A stretch of 64,000 bases of DNA from JANPPS01 sp964242575 (GTDB lineage: Bacteria > Pseudomonadota > Alphaproteobacteria > Acetobacterales > Acetobacteraceae). The notes beneath the pieces were generated by a model that was not told where the DNA came from, searched no databases, and worked only from the letters and a program-made list of their open reading frames with translations. Positions 46,727 through 56,260 of this stretch are shown piece after piece; the stretch's first letter is position 1, and every line of letters starts with the position of its first letter. Location of the stretch: the NCBI GenBank assembly GCA_964242575.1, contig CAXTCN010000011.1:25368-89367 (forward strand). The letters are read 5' to 3'. Both the position numbers and the translations under genes were made by a program.

Positions 46727-47856
46727 TGCCGGCATTGTCGCGCGACGATGCCTCCGTGCTTGGCCGCTGGTGGTGGACCGTGGACCGCTGGACGCTGATG
46801 GCGGTCTGCGCGCTGATCGGCTTCGGCTACGTGGCGATGCTGGCCGCCTCGCCCGCGGTGGCCGAGCGGCTGCATCAGTCGCGCGACGTGTTCGTGCTGA
46901 AACAGGTCGTGTTCCTGGCGTTGGCCGGGCTGGTGGTGGTGGGCGTGTCGCTGCTGTCGCCGCGTGGCACAAGGCGGCTGGCGCTGGCGGGTTGCGCGGC
47001 GGCGTTGGCGCTCACTGCCGCCACCCTGGTCATTGGGGTCGAGATCAAGGGCGCGCGCCGCTGGATTTCAGTGCCCGGCATGACCATCCAGCCGAGCGAG
47101 TTCCTGAAGCCCTGCTTCGCCGTGGTCGCCGCGTGGCTGCTGTCCGAGGGGCGCCAGGTCCGGCAGTTCCCCGGCGTGCTGCTCGCCGGCGCCATCTTCG
47201 TGCTGATCGCGCTGCTGCTGAAGTCGCAGCCGGACATGGGGATGCTCGCGGTCGTGGTGGCCGTGTTCTTCGTGCAGTTGTTCGTGGGCGGGCTGCCACT
47301 GGCGTGGGTCGGCATCGGCGCCGGCGGGCTCGTGGCGGCGGCGGCCAGCGCCTACGCGTTCTTTCCGCATGTGCGCAGCCGGGTGACGCGGTTCCTCGAC
47401 CCGTCTTCGGGCGACAGCTACCAGGTGACCACCGCGCTGGAGGCATTCGGCAACGGCGGATTGCTCGGGCGCGGACCCGGCGAGGGCCGCGTTAAGGACG
47501 TGCTGCCGGACGCGCACGCGGACTTCGTGTTCGCGGTGCTGGGCGAGGAGTTCGGCATGGCCGCTTGCGTGCTGGTGCTGGCCTTGTTCGGCTTCATCGT
47601 GCTGCGCGGGCTGCTGCGGCTGCTGGCGGAACAGGACCTGTTCGTGGTGCTGGCGTCTTGCGGCCTGGTCACGAGCTTCGGGCTGCAGGCGTTCGTCAAC
47701 ATGGCATCCTCGCTGCACCTCATACCAACCAAGGGCATGACCCTGCCGTTCGTGTCCTATGGCGGATCGTCCGTGCTGGCGGTAGCGCTCGGCATCGGCA
47801 TGCTGCTGGCGCTGACCCGGCGGCGCTCCCGCACCGAGTGGGAGGGCGCGCGATGA
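46726..47856 (+). CDS. ftsW: FtsW, septal peptidoglycan glycosyltransferase (SEDS)
   Basis: Polytopic membrane protein of 376 residues polymerising lipid II at the septum together with FtsI. About ten hydrophobic segments; RRWISVPGMTIQPSEFLKP is the diagnostic first loop motif, SQPDMGM the catalytic-aspartate region, GLLGRGPGEGRVKDVLPDAHADFVFAVLGEEFG the large-loop motif and FVSYGGSSVLA the last. GGAGGG precedes the ATG. Start and stop overlap murD and murG respectively. Confidence 0.95.
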   Translation: MPALSRDDASVLGRWWWTVDRWTLMAVCALIGFGYVAMLAASPAVAERLHQSRDVFVLKQVVFLALAGLVVVGVSLLSPRGTRRLALAGCAAALALTAATLVIGVEIKGARRWISVPGMTIQPSEFLKPCFAVVAAWLLSEGRQVRQFPGVLLAGAIFVLIALLLKSQPDMGMLAVVVAVFFVQLFVGGLPLAWVGIGAGGLVAAAASAYAFFPHVRSRVTRFLDPSSGDSYQVTTALEAFGNGGLLGRGPGEGRVKDVLPDAHADFVFAVLGEEFGMAACVLVLALFGFIVLRGLLRLLAEQDLFVVLASCGLVTSFGLQAFVNMASSLHLIPTKGMTLPFVSYGGSSVLAVALGIGMLLALTRRRSRTEWEGAR

Positions 47857-48965
47857 GGGGCTTTGCCGTGCGCCCCATCGTGGTCGCGGCTGGCGGCACC
47901 GGCGGGCACTTCTTCCCGGCCGAGGCCCTGGCGGCGGAGCTGGGGCGCCGCGGCCACCGGGTTGCGCTCATGACCGACGCACGCAGCGGCGGGCTAGGCT
48001 CCGGCGTGTTCGCCGGGCGCGAGGTGTTCGTGCTGCGAGGCGCGGGCATCGCCGGGCGCGGCCTGCGGCGCGGCTCCGGCGCGGCGCTGGCGTTGACCGC
48101 GGGCACCGTGCAGGCGCGCAGCATCCTCTCGACCCTGGACGCCGCCACCATCGTCGGCTTCGGCGGCTACCCCTCAGTCGCGCCGGTGCTGGCGTCCCGT
48201 ATGCTGCGCCGCCGGCCGATGGTGGTGCTGCACGAACAGAACGCCGTGCTGGGCCGCGCCAACCGGTTGCTGGGCCGGTTCGCCGACCGGCTTGCGCTCG
48301 GCTTCGCGGACACAAGGCAGGTGCCGCCGGGCGCTGCCACCGAGTTCACCGGCAACCCGGTCCGCCCGCCCATCCGCGCGCTGGCCGGCCAGCCTTATGC
48401 GCCGCCCGATGCCTCCGGCCCGATCCGCCTGCTGGTGACCGGCGGCAGCCTGGGTGCCCGCGTGTTCAGCGACGCGGTGCCGGCGGCGGTAGCGCTGTTG
48501 CCGGATGGGCTGCGCCGCCGGGTCATGGTGACGCAGCAGTGCCGGGCCGAGGACTTGGAGCGGGTGGGCCAGGCCTATGCCGCGCACGGCGTGCCGGCCG
48601 AGCTGTCGCCGTTCTTCCCGGACATCGCCGAGCGCCTGGCCGCCGCGCACTTCGTGGTCGCCCGCGCCGGCGCCAGCACAGTGGCGGAGCTGTGCGTCGT
48701 GGGCCGCCCGGCGCTGCTGGTGCCGTTGCCGGGCGCCATCGACGGGCACCAACTCCATAACGCCATGGCCTCCGGCGCGGACATGCTGGAGCAGTCCGCG
48801 TTCGAGCACGCGCCCGCGGTGCTGGCGGAGGCGTTGGCGGACCGGTTGGCGTCTCCGGAGCTACTAGCCACCAACGCCGCCAAGGTCATGGCGCGCGGCC
48901 AGCCTGACGCCGCGCAACGCTTGGCGGACCTCGTGGAACACCACGCCCTGGAGACCAGCTCATGA
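47853..48965 (+). CDS. murG: MurG, lipid II-forming GlcNAc transferase
   Basis: Peripheral membrane enzyme that transfers GlcNAc onto lipid I, 370 residues, GT-B fold. VVAAGGTGGHFFPAEALAAEL is the N-terminal acceptor loop, GFGGYPSVAPVLAS and LHEQNAVLGRANRLL follow, and the second domain has LLVTGGSLGARVFSDAVP and RAGASTVAELCVVGRPALLVP. ATG overlaps the ftsW stop; the long frame upstream is a shadow. The stop overlaps murC. Confidence 0.95.
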   Translation: MRGFAVRPIVVAAGGTGGHFFPAEALAAELGRRGHRVALMTDARSGGLGSGVFAGREVFVLRGAGIAGRGLRRGSGAALALTAGTVQARSILSTLDAATIVGFGGYPSVAPVLASRMLRRRPMVVLHEQNAVLGRANRLLGRFADRLALGFADTRQVPPGAATEFTGNPVRPPIRALAGQPYAPPDASGPIRLLVTGGSLGARVFSDAVPAAVALLPDGLRRRVMVTQQCRAEDLERVGQAYAAHGVPAELSPFFPDIAERLAAAHFVVARAGASTVAELCVVGRPALLVPLPGAIDGHQLHNAMASGADMLEQSAFEHAPAVLAEALADRLASPELLATNAAKVMARGQPDAAQRLADLVEHHALETSS

Positions 48966-50389
48966 GGGCGCTTCCGCTCGGGATCGGCACCATCCACTTC
49001 GTCGGCATCGGCGGCATCGGCATGTCGGGCATCGCCGAGGTGCTGCACACGCTGGGCTACGCGGTGCAGGGCAGCGACATCGCCGACAGCGCCAACGTGC
49101 GCCGGTTGCGGGACAGCGGCATCCCGGTCGCCATCGGCCATGACGCCGCCAACGTGGCCAACGCGCAGGTCGTGGTGGTGAGTACCGCCGTTTCGCGCGA
49201 CAACCCGGAAGTACGGGCCGCCCGCGCGCGCCTTGTCCCCGTAGTGCGGCGTGCGGAGATGCTGGCGGAGCTGATGCGGCTGCGCTGGGCCATCGCGGTC
49301 GGCGGCACCCACGGCAAGACCACGACCACCAGCCTGGTGGCGTGCGTGCTGGAGGGCGCCGGCATGGACCCGACGGTCATCAACGGCGGGATCATCAACG
49401 CCTACGGCTCCAACACCCGGCTCGGCGAGGGCGAGTGGATGGTGGTGGAGGCGGACGAGAGCGACGGCAGCTTCCTGCGCCTGCCGGCCACCATCGCCGT
49501 CGTCACCAACATGGACCCGGAGCACCTGGACCACTGGGGCACTGCCGAGGCCATGGTCGCGGGCTATGACCAGTTCGTGGCCAACGTGCCGTTCTACGGC
49601 TTCGCGGTGTTATGCATCGACCACCCGGCGGTGCAGCAAATGATCCCCCGGCTGTCCGACCACCGCATCATCACCTACGGCTTCTCACCGCAAGCCGACG
49701 TGCGCGCAGAGCGGCTGGTGATGGACCGCCTGGGCGCCACGTTCGAGGTCGTGGTGACCGACCGCGCGCGCAACCGCAGCCGGCGCATGGGGCCGTTCCG
49801 GCTGCCGATGCTGGGGGCGCACAACGTGCAGAACGCCTTGGCGGCGGTGGCGGTCGGCGTCGAGATGGACGTGTCGGACACGCAAATCCGCAGCGCCTTC
49901 GCCGAGTTCCGCGGCGTGAAGCGGCGGTTCACCAAAACGGGCGAGGCCGGCGGCATTACCGTGATCGACGACTACGGCCACCATCCGGTCGAGATCGCCG
50001 CCGTGCTCAAGGCCGCGCGGCAGGCCGGCGCGCGGGACGTGGTGGCGGTGGTGCAGCCGCACCGCTACTCCCGGCTGCAGTCGCTGTTCCCGGAATTCTG
50101 CACCTGCATGAACGACGCCGGAACCGTGATCGTGGCCGACGTGTACGCGGCGGGCGAGGCGCCCGTGCCCGGCATCTCCCGCGACTCCTTGGTGGACGGC
50201 CTTCGCGCCCGCGGCCACCGCAGCGTGGTGCCGCTGACCGCGCCGGAGCACCTGGCCGAGATGGTGCACGCCATCGCCCGGCCCGGCGACTTCGTGATCT
50301 GCCTGGGCGCCGGGACCGTGACCCAGTGGGCCGCCGCCTTGCCGGCGGAGCTGCTGGCGTTGCAGACCGGCGGAAGGCGCGCCGGATGA
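48962..50389 (+). CDS. murC: MurC, UDP-MurNAc:L-alanine ligase
   Basis: Adds the first amino acid, L-alanine, to UDP-MurNAc, 475 residues. FVGIGGIGMSGIAEVLH is the N-terminal motif, VGGTHGKTTTTSLVA the P-loop near residue 117, and VIDDYGHHPVEIAAVLKAAR the C-terminal signature. Its ATG overlaps the murG stop; its stop overlaps murB, both by ATGA. Confidence 0.96.
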   Translation: MRALPLGIGTIHFVGIGGIGMSGIAEVLHTLGYAVQGSDIADSANVRRLRDSGIPVAIGHDAANVANAQVVVVSTAVSRDNPEVRAARARLVPVVRRAEMLAELMRLRWAIAVGGTHGKTTTTSLVACVLEGAGMDPTVINGGIINAYGSNTRLGEGEWMVVEADESDGSFLRLPATIAVVTNMDPEHLDHWGTAEAMVAGYDQFVANVPFYGFAVLCIDHPAVQQMIPRLSDHRIITYGFSPQADVRAERLVMDRLGATFEVVVTDRARNRSRRMGPFRLPMLGAHNVQNALAAVAVGVEMDVSDTQIRSAFAEFRGVKRRFTKTGEAGGITVIDDYGHHPVEIAAVLKAARQAGARDVVAVVQPHRYSRLQSLFPEFCTCMNDAGTVIVADVYAAGEAPVPGISRDSLVDGLRARGHRSVVPLTAPEHLAEMVHAIARPGDFVICLGAGTVTQWAAALPAELLALQTGGRRAG

Positions 50390-51336
50390 TCCCCGCGATG
50401 CGTGAAACCCACCTGGTGGACCGCCTGCCGCCCATCGCCGGCCGGGTGCAGGCCGACGCGCCGCTGGCGCCGTCCACCTGGTTCCGCGTCGGTGGCCCGG
50501 CGGAGGCGCTGGTGCGGCCCGCCAACACCCAAGACTTGGTCGGGTTCCTGGCGGCGCTGCCGCATGACGTGCCGGTGACCGTGCTGGGCGCGGCCAGCAA
50601 CGTCATCGTGCGGGACGGCGGCGTGCACGGCGTCGTGCTGCGGCTGGGGCGCGGCTTCGGGGAGGTGTGCGTCGAGACTGACGGCGTGGTGGCCGGCGCA
50701 GCCGCGTTGGACGCGACGGTCGCCGAGCACGCGGCGGCGGCCGGGCTGACCGGGCTTGAGTTCCTGTCCGGCATCCCCGGCTCCATTGGCGGCGCGGTGG
50801 CGATGAACGCCGGGGCGTATGGCGGCGACGTCGCGTCCTGTCTGGACTGGGCGGAGTTCGTGACCCGGTCCGGCGAGGCAGTGCGGATCGAGGCCGCCGG
50901 CCTGGCGTTCGCCTACCGCCACGCCAGCCTGCCGCCCGGCGCAGTCGTGACCCGCGCCCGGTTCCGTGCCCGGCCCGGCGACCCCGCCACCATCGCGGGC
51001 CGCATGGCGGATATACGCAGCAGCCGCGAGGCGACGCAGCCGGTGCGCGCCCGCACCGGCGGCAGCACGTTCCAGAACCCCGCCGATGCACAGAATGGCG
51101 GCATGAAGGCCTGGGAGCTAATCGACGCCGCCGGCGGCCGTGGCCTGCGGCGCGGGGCGGCGCAGTGCAGCGAGCTGCACTGCAATTTCCTGTTGAACCT
51201 GGGCGGCGCGGCCGCGGCCGACCTGGAGGGCCTGGGCGAGGAGCTGCGCCGCCGGGTGCACGCGGCGTCCGGCGTGACGTTGGAGTGGGAGATCAAGCGT
51301 TTGGGCAAGCCCGGTTCCAACAAGGGTCTCGCATGA
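50386..51336 (+). CDS. murB: MurB, UDP-enolpyruvyl-GlcNAc reductase
   Basis: FAD enzyme that makes UDP-MurNAc, 316 residues. STWFRVGGPAEALVRP binds FAD, LGAASNVIVRDGGVHGVVLRL and FLSGIPGSIGGAVAMNAGAYGGD are strongly conserved, and PVRARTGGSTFQNP contains the proton-donor serine. ATG at 50386 overlaps the murC stop; the longer frame upstream belongs to the shadow of murC. The stop overlaps ddl. Confidence 0.95.
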   Translation: MIPAMRETHLVDRLPPIAGRVQADAPLAPSTWFRVGGPAEALVRPANTQDLVGFLAALPHDVPVTVLGAASNVIVRDGGVHGVVLRLGRGFGEVCVETDGVVAGAAALDATVAEHAAAAGLTGLEFLSGIPGSIGGAVAMNAGAYGGDVASCLDWAEFVTRSGEAVRIEAAGLAFAYRHASLPPGAVVTRARFRARPGDPATIAGRMADIRSSREATQPVRARTGGSTFQNPADAQNGGMKAWELIDAAGGRGLRRGAAQCSELHCNFLLNLGGAAAADLEGLGEELRRRVHAASGVTLEWEIKRLGKPGSNKGLA

Positions 51337-52250
51337 GGCGGGTCGCGGTGCTGTACGGCGGCATCTCGGCGGAACGGGAGGTGAGCCTCTCGTCCGGGCG
51401 GCAGGTGATCGCGGCCTTGGCGCAGGCCGGATTCGAGGTCACGCCGGTGCTGGTGGGCCAGGACCTGGGCGCGGTGATCGCGGCGCTCGACCCGCGGCCA
51501 GACGCGGTGTTCAACGCGCTGCACGGCCGATTCGGCGAGGACGGCGCCATCCAGGGCGTGCTGGACTGGCTGGGCATCCCCTACACCCACTCCGGCGTGC
51601 GGGCGTCCGCCCTCGCGATGGACAAACAGGCCGCGAAGGCGGCGTTCGCGGCGGCTGGCCTGCCGGTGGCGCGCGGGCGCGTGGTGGACCTGGCGGAGTT
51701 GGAGGCAGCCGACCCCATTCCGCTGCCTTACGTGGTGAAGCCGGTGAACGAGGGGTCCTCGGTCGGCGTCGAAATCCTGCGCGACGGCGACAACCGCCGG
51801 GCGGACTTGGCGCGCGGCTGGCGGTTCGGGTCGACGGCGATGGTCGAGGAGTACGTGCCTGGCCGCGAGCTTACGGTCGGCGTCATGGGCGACCGGGCGC
51901 TGGCGGTGACGGAAATCGCCAGCGCGGCCGGGTTCTATGACTATGACAGCAAGTACGTGGACGGCGGCTCCCGCCACACGGTCCCGGCGGCGGTTCACCC
52001 GGACACCTATGCGGCAGCGATGGACGTAGCGCTGGCGGCGCACCGGGCGCTCGGCTGCCGCGGCGCGTCGCGGGCGGACCTGCGCTATGACGACACCGCC
52101 GGCGAGCCTGGGCGCCTCGTGCTGCTGGAGGTCAACACGCAGCCGGGCCTCACGCCCACCAGCCTGCTGCCGGAACAGGCGGCCTACTTGGGCATCGGCT
52201 TCCCGCAGCTATGCACGTGGATGGTGAAGAACGCCGCATGTCGCGCGTAG
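51333..52250 (+). CDS. ddl: D-alanine:D-alanine ligase
   Basis: ATP-grasp enzyme joining two D-alanines for MurF, 305 residues. VAVLYGGISAEREVSLSSGR is the N-terminal motif, FNALHGRFGEDGAIQGVLDWLGIPYTHSGV the substrate region, YVVKPVNEGSSVGVEI the ATP-binding core and LEVNTQPGLTPTSLLPEQA the metal-binding end. Its ATG overlaps the murB stop and its end overlaps the ftsQ start by 13 bases. Confidence 0.95.
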   Translation: MRRVAVLYGGISAEREVSLSSGRQVIAALAQAGFEVTPVLVGQDLGAVIAALDPRPDAVFNALHGRFGEDGAIQGVLDWLGIPYTHSGVRASALAMDKQAAKAAFAAAGLPVARGRVVDLAELEAADPIPLPYVVKPVNEGSSVGVEILRDGDNRRADLARGWRFGSTAMVEEYVPGRELTVGVMGDRALAVTEIASAAGFYDYDSKYVDGGSRHTVPAAVHPDTYAAAMDVALAAHRALGCRGASRADLRYDDTAGEPGRLVLLEVNTQPGLTPTSLLPEQAAYLGIGFPQLCTWMVKNAACRA

Positions 52251-53143
52251 CCCCACCGCCCAACAGCCGCGCGACCGTGCGCCGGACGCCGGCCAAGCCG
52301 CCGCGCCCGCTCGACCTGCGGCCCTCGCGCTGGCAGCTCATGCGCCGCCGTCAACGCTGGCTGCTGCGCCCGGCCGCGTGGACCCTGGCCGGCGTCGTGG
52401 CGGTCATGGCCGTCGTGGGCCTGGTGCGGACCGTGCAGCCCAGCGCCGCCATCGCGACCTTGCGCGACCGGGTGGGCAAATCCTTGAACCTCGTGGTGCG
52501 GGACGTGGTGGTCGAAGGACGGGACAAGACGCCGGAGCGCCTGTTGCGCACCGCCCTTGGCGTGTCGGTCGGCGACCGGATGCTGGACATCTCGATCGAG
52601 GGCGCGCGCACCCGGATCGAGCGCCTGACTTGGGTGCAGCACGCGACGGTCGAGCGGCGGCTGCCGGGCACGGTGGTGGTGCGCTTGCAGGAACGACGGC
52701 CGTTTGCGGTGTGGCAGACCGGGAGCCGCTTCGTGCTGATCGACCGGGCCGGGCAAGTGGTGGCCGAACAGGACCCGGTGAAGGACGCCGCCGCCTTCAG
52801 CACGCTGCCGCTCGTGGTCGGGCCAGGCGCGTCCGATGCTGCGGCAGCGTTGCTGGACCAGCTCGCGGCACAGCCCGAACTTCGCGGCCGTGTGGTGGCC
52901 GCGGTCCGGGTCGGCGAGCGGCGCTGGAACCTGCGGCTCAACAACGGTGCCGACGTGCTGCTGCCGGAAGGAGCGGAGGCGGCGGCCATGGTGAAGCTGA
53001 TGGAGCTGCACGCCACGCAGGCGCTGCTGGACCGGCCGCTCAAGACGCTGGATCTGCGGGCGCCGGACCGCATGGTGGTGCGGCCACAGACGGAGCCGCG
53101 CGAGGCGCCCACGCCAACGCCTGGGCCGAGGCGGCCGACATGA
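52238..53143 (+). CDS. ftsQ: FtsQ, divisome protein
   Basis: Bitopic division protein linking cytoplasmic and periplasmic divisome parts, 301 residues. A basic proline-rich cytoplasmic tail of about 50 residues, one membrane segment (about 47-66, WTLAGVVAVMAVVGLVRT), then a POTRA domain (VRDVVVEGRDKTPERLLRTALG) and the FtsQ beta domain (from LTWVQHATVERRLPGTVVVRLQERRPFAVWQ). ATG at 52238 lies 13 bases inside ddl; its stop overlaps ftsA by ATGA. Confidence 0.93.
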   Translation: MSRVAPPPNSRATVRRTPAKPPRPLDLRPSRWQLMRRRQRWLLRPAAWTLAGVVAVMAVVGLVRTVQPSAAIATLRDRVGKSLNLVVRDVVVEGRDKTPERLLRTALGVSVGDRMLDISIEGARTRIERLTWVQHATVERRLPGTVVVRLQERRPFAVWQTGSRFVLIDRAGQVVAEQDPVKDAAAFSTLPLVVGPGASDAAAALLDQLAAQPELRGRVVAAVRVGERRWNLRLNNGADVLLPEGAEAAAMVKLMELHATQALLDRPLKTLDLRAPDRMVVRPQTEPREAPTPTPGPRRPT

Positions 53144-54474
53144 GCGACGTGCTGCACCGCCCGCCGGCCGCCGGGCTGCCGGAGAGCTCGCTTCGCGGCA
53201 TGTTGCCGCCGCCCATGCTGCCGGACGCGCCGATACGGCGGCGCGTGTTGCGGACCGGGCCGTTTGGCGTGCTGGACGTTGGCAGCACCAAGATCACCTG
53301 CCTCATTGGCCGGGCCGAGGGCGACGGGGTCCGGGTGACGGGGTTCGGCCACCACCAGTCGCGCGGCGTGCGCGCTGGCGGCATCACCGACCTGGACGCG
53401 GCGGAGCACGCGATCCGCCGGGCAGTGGGCGCGGCTGAGGACATGGCGGACCAGCGGCTGCGCAGCGTGGTGGTGAACCTCACCTGCGGCCATCCCACGA
53501 GCCGGCTGTTCGACGTGCAGTGGCCAGTCGGCGGCCGTGCGGTGACCGAGGCGGACGTGCGCCGCGTGGTGCAGGAGGGCCGGACCCGTGCCGTGGCCGA
53601 GGGCCGCGAAGCAATCCACGCCTTGCCGCTGGGGTTCGAGGTCGATGACACGCCGGGCGTCGGCGACCCGCGCGGGCTGCACTGCGAAACCCTGCGCGCG
53701 CGGCTGCACGTGGTGGACGCGGGCTCCACGGCGCTGCGTAACCTGGCGCTGACGCTTGAACGGTGCGAGCTGCACTTGGCCGAACTGGTGAGCGCGCCGA
53801 TGGCGGCGGGAATTTCGACCCTGGTCGAGGATGAGCGGCTGCTCGGCGTCACCCTGATCGACATGGGCGGCGGCGGCACGGGCATGGCGGTGTTCAGCGA
53901 GGGGCACCTGCTGCACACGTCGCAGCTTCCGGTGGGCGGCGGCCATGTCACCAACGACATCGCCCGGATGTTGTCCACTCCGGTGGCGCACGCCGAGTAC
54001 CTGAAGACGCTTTATGGCAACGCAGAGGGCAGCCCCGATGACGAGCGTGAGATGCTTCCGGTGCCGATGGTGGGCGAGGATGAGCACCACATTGCCCGCC
54101 TGCCGCGCAGCCAAGTGGTGCGCGTCGTCAAGCCCCGGCTGGAGGAGACCTTCGAGATGGTGAGAGACCGCCTGGCGAAAACCGGCCTGGTGCACGAGGC
54201 CGGCAACCGAGTCGTGCTGACCGGAGGCGCCAGCCAACTGGTGGGCGCGCGGGAGATGGCGGAGCGCATCCTGGACCGCAAGGTCCGGCTCGGCCGTCCG
54301 CTGCCGCTCCGGGGCCTGGCGGAGCGGCACGCCGGCCCGGAGTCCGCGACGGCGGCCGGGCTGCTGATCTGGGCGTCAGGCCTGGGCCGCAGCCTCGCCG
54401 ACGTAGACCTCGGCAACGAACATCCGGCCGGGTGGCTACGGCGGCTCGCAAATTTCTTGCGGGACCGGATTTAA
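53140..54474 (+). CDS. ftsA: FtsA, actin-like FtsZ membrane tether
   Basis: ATP-binding actin homologue anchoring FtsZ to the membrane, 444 residues. VLDVGSTKITCLIGRAEG is the first phosphate loop, TLIDMGGGGTGMAVFSEGHL the second and VVLTGGASQLVGAREMAERIL the adenosine motif. The last residues (WLRRLANFLRDRI) make the amphipathic membrane-binding helix. It has a roughly 40-residue N-terminal extension rich in proline. Starts in the ftsQ stop; 71 bases separate it from ftsZ. Confidence 0.95.
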   Translation: MSDVLHRPPAAGLPESSLRGMLPPPMLPDAPIRRRVLRTGPFGVLDVGSTKITCLIGRAEGDGVRVTGFGHHQSRGVRAGGITDLDAAEHAIRRAVGAAEDMADQRLRSVVVNLTCGHPTSRLFDVQWPVGGRAVTEADVRRVVQEGRTRAVAEGREAIHALPLGFEVDDTPGVGDPRGLHCETLRARLHVVDAGSTALRNLALTLERCELHLAELVSAPMAAGISTLVEDERLLGVTLIDMGGGGTGMAVFSEGHLLHTSQLPVGGGHVTNDIARMLSTPVAHAEYLKTLYGNAEGSPDDEREMLPVPMVGEDEHHIARLPRSQVVRVVKPRLEETFEMVRDRLAKTGLVHEAGNRVVLTGGASQLVGAREMAERILDRKVRLGRPLPLRGLAERHAGPESATAAGLLIWASGLGRSLADVDLGNEHPAGWLRRLANFLRDRI

Positions 54475-54545
54475 CTATGCGGCCCGACCCTGTACTAACG
54501 TTTATCCACGCTTAACTGTCACGAACCCGTCCGGGAGGACCTAGT

Positions 54546-56084
54546 ATGACCCTGAACCTCATTGTCCCCGTGCAGAACCACACGGACTTCACGCCGCGGA
54601 TCACCGTGATCGGCGTCGGCGGCGGCGGGACGAACGCGGTGGACAACATGATCGCGCTGAACTTGCAGGGCGTGGACTTCGTGGTGGCGAACACGGACGC
54701 GCAGCAGTTGCAGCACAGCCGGGCGGACCGCCGGGTGCAGCTTGGGCCGCATTTGACGCAGGGACTGGGCGCCGGGGCCAAGCCCGAGATCGGCCGGGCG
54801 GCGGCGGAGGAGGCGGCGGACGAACTGATGCGGCACCTGGACGGCACGCACATGGTGTTCATCACCGCCGGCATGGGCGGCGGCACCGGGACGGGGGCCG
54901 CGCCAGTGATCGCCCGCATGGCGCGGGAGCGCGGCGTGCTGACGGTGGGCGTCGTGACCAAGCCATTCACCTTTGAGGGCGCCCGGCGCACCAAGGCGGC
55001 AGACGCAGGCATCACCGAGTTGCAGCAGTACGTGGACACGCTGATCGTGATCCCGAACCAAAACTTGTTTCGTCTTGCTAACGAGCGCACTGGCTGGCGC
55101 GAGGCGTTCAAGATGGCCGACCATGTGCTGTACATGGGCGTGCGCGGCGTGACCGACCTCATGGTTGCGCCGGGCCTCGTGAACCTCGATTTCGCCGACA
55201 TCCGCACCGTCATGGCCGAGATGGGCAAGGCCATGATGGGCACCGGCGAGGCGGAGGGCGAGAACCGCGCCATCCGCGCCGCCGAGGCCGCCATTAGCAA
55301 CCCGTTGCTGGAGGACACCAGCATGTCGGGCGCACGCGGGTTGCTCATTAACATCACCGGCGGCGAGGATATGACGCTGTTCGAGGTGGACCAGGCGGCC
55401 AACCGTATCCGCGAGGAGGTGGCGGAGGACGCCAACATCATCTTCGGTTCCGCCATCGATGAGAACCTGACCGGCCGGGTGCGTGTGTCCGTGGTGGCGA
55501 CCGGCATCGACCTGGGCGTGCCGGAGGCCGCCAAGCCGCGGCTGGTGTCGGTGGGCAGCGTGCCCCTGACGCAGCCGATCAACACCGCGCCGGCGCAGCC
55601 CACGTCGCACGGGACGTACGCAGCGGCCATCTCCCCCTACGGCGCGCCAATTGTGCCGCAGCAGGTGTCGCCGGCGCAGTTGCTGACGCCACGGTCCGCG
55701 CATGACGCCCCGGCTCAACCGCAGCCAGCTTCAACGCAATCCTACGGCCATGCGGCCGAAATGGCGACTGGCATGATGCATGCGCCGGCGCCGCAACGCC
55801 CAGCGTCCGCACCGCGTCCAGCGCCCCTGCCGCCGCTCAGCGCGTTGCTGACCAATGGCCCGGCGAGCAGTGCGCCAGCCCAGCCCAGTCCGGCCCGCAG
55901 CTTATTGAACATCATGACCGGCGGCTTCCGCGGCAAGCGTCCGGCGGAACCCGAGACGATGGAGCCGCAACGGGCGGAGCCGTCGTTTCCCAGCCAACAG
56001 GAACAGCCGCCCCACACTGCCCGGCAACCATCCGCGGACGAAGCCCTGGAGATTCCGGCTTTCCTACGTCGGCAGTCCTCGTAG
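54546..56084 (+). CDS. ftsZ: FtsZ, cell division tubulin homologue
   Basis: GTPase forming the Z-ring, 512 residues. VGGGGTNAVDNMI near the start, the GTP signature MGGGTGTGAAPVIARMA near residue 108 and the T7 loop VNLDFADIRTVM are present. After about residue 320 comes a long Pro/Ala/Gln-rich linker, then the C-terminal peptide EIPAFLRRQ that binds FtsA. GGGAGGA precedes the ATG. The 71-base gap before it has a few TTAAC half-sites but no full CtrA box. A hairpin follows the stop. Confidence 0.96.
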   Translation: MTLNLIVPVQNHTDFTPRITVIGVGGGGTNAVDNMIALNLQGVDFVVANTDAQQLQHSRADRRVQLGPHLTQGLGAGAKPEIGRAAAEEAADELMRHLDGTHMVFITAGMGGGTGTGAAPVIARMARERGVLTVGVVTKPFTFEGARRTKAADAGITELQQYVDTLIVIPNQNLFRLANERTGWREAFKMADHVLYMGVRGVTDLMVAPGLVNLDFADIRTVMAEMGKAMMGTGEAEGENRAIRAAEAAISNPLLEDTSMSGARGLLINITGGEDMTLFEVDQAANRIREEVAEDANIIFGSAIDENLTGRVRVSVVATGIDLGVPEAAKPRLVSVGSVPLTQPINTAPAQPTSHGTYAAAISPYGAPIVPQQVSPAQLLTPRSAHDAPAQPQPASTQSYGHAAEMATGMMHAPAPQRPASAPRPAPLPPLSALLTNGPASSAPAQPSPARSLLNIMTGGFRGKRPAEPETMEPQRAEPSFPSQQEQPPHTARQPSADEALEIPAFLRRQSS

Positions 56085-56102
56085 CCCACCTACGCCCAAA
56101 AG

Positions 56103-56126
56103 CCCTCTCCCGTAAATGGGAGAGGG
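56103..56126 (+). terminator. Hairpin after ftsZ
   Basis: CCCTCTCCC, loop GTAAAT and GGGAGAGGG form a perfect 9-bp stem 18 bases after the ftsZ stop. The T-rich stretch (TTGTTTTATC) begins about 12 bases later, so termination is likely but not textbook. Hairpins of this sequence type are common extragenic elements in proteobacteria. It separates the dcw genes from lpxC. Confidence 0.6.
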
Positions 56127-56260
56127 TCGGAACCCCTTGTTTTATCTCGACAGTGCATCGCAATAAGCCGAAACATTGATTGATTGGCTCTCCTGTTCCA
56201 CCCCGCATAGGTTCCGCATGGGACGTCAATTTGACGCTCCAAGGATCGATCGAGGACGTA

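Noticed and set aside
54475..54545. TTAAC sequences upstream of ftsZ as CtrA sites
   Set aside because: The paired TTAA-N7-TTAA arrangement is not present; only isolated half-sites 41 bases apart.
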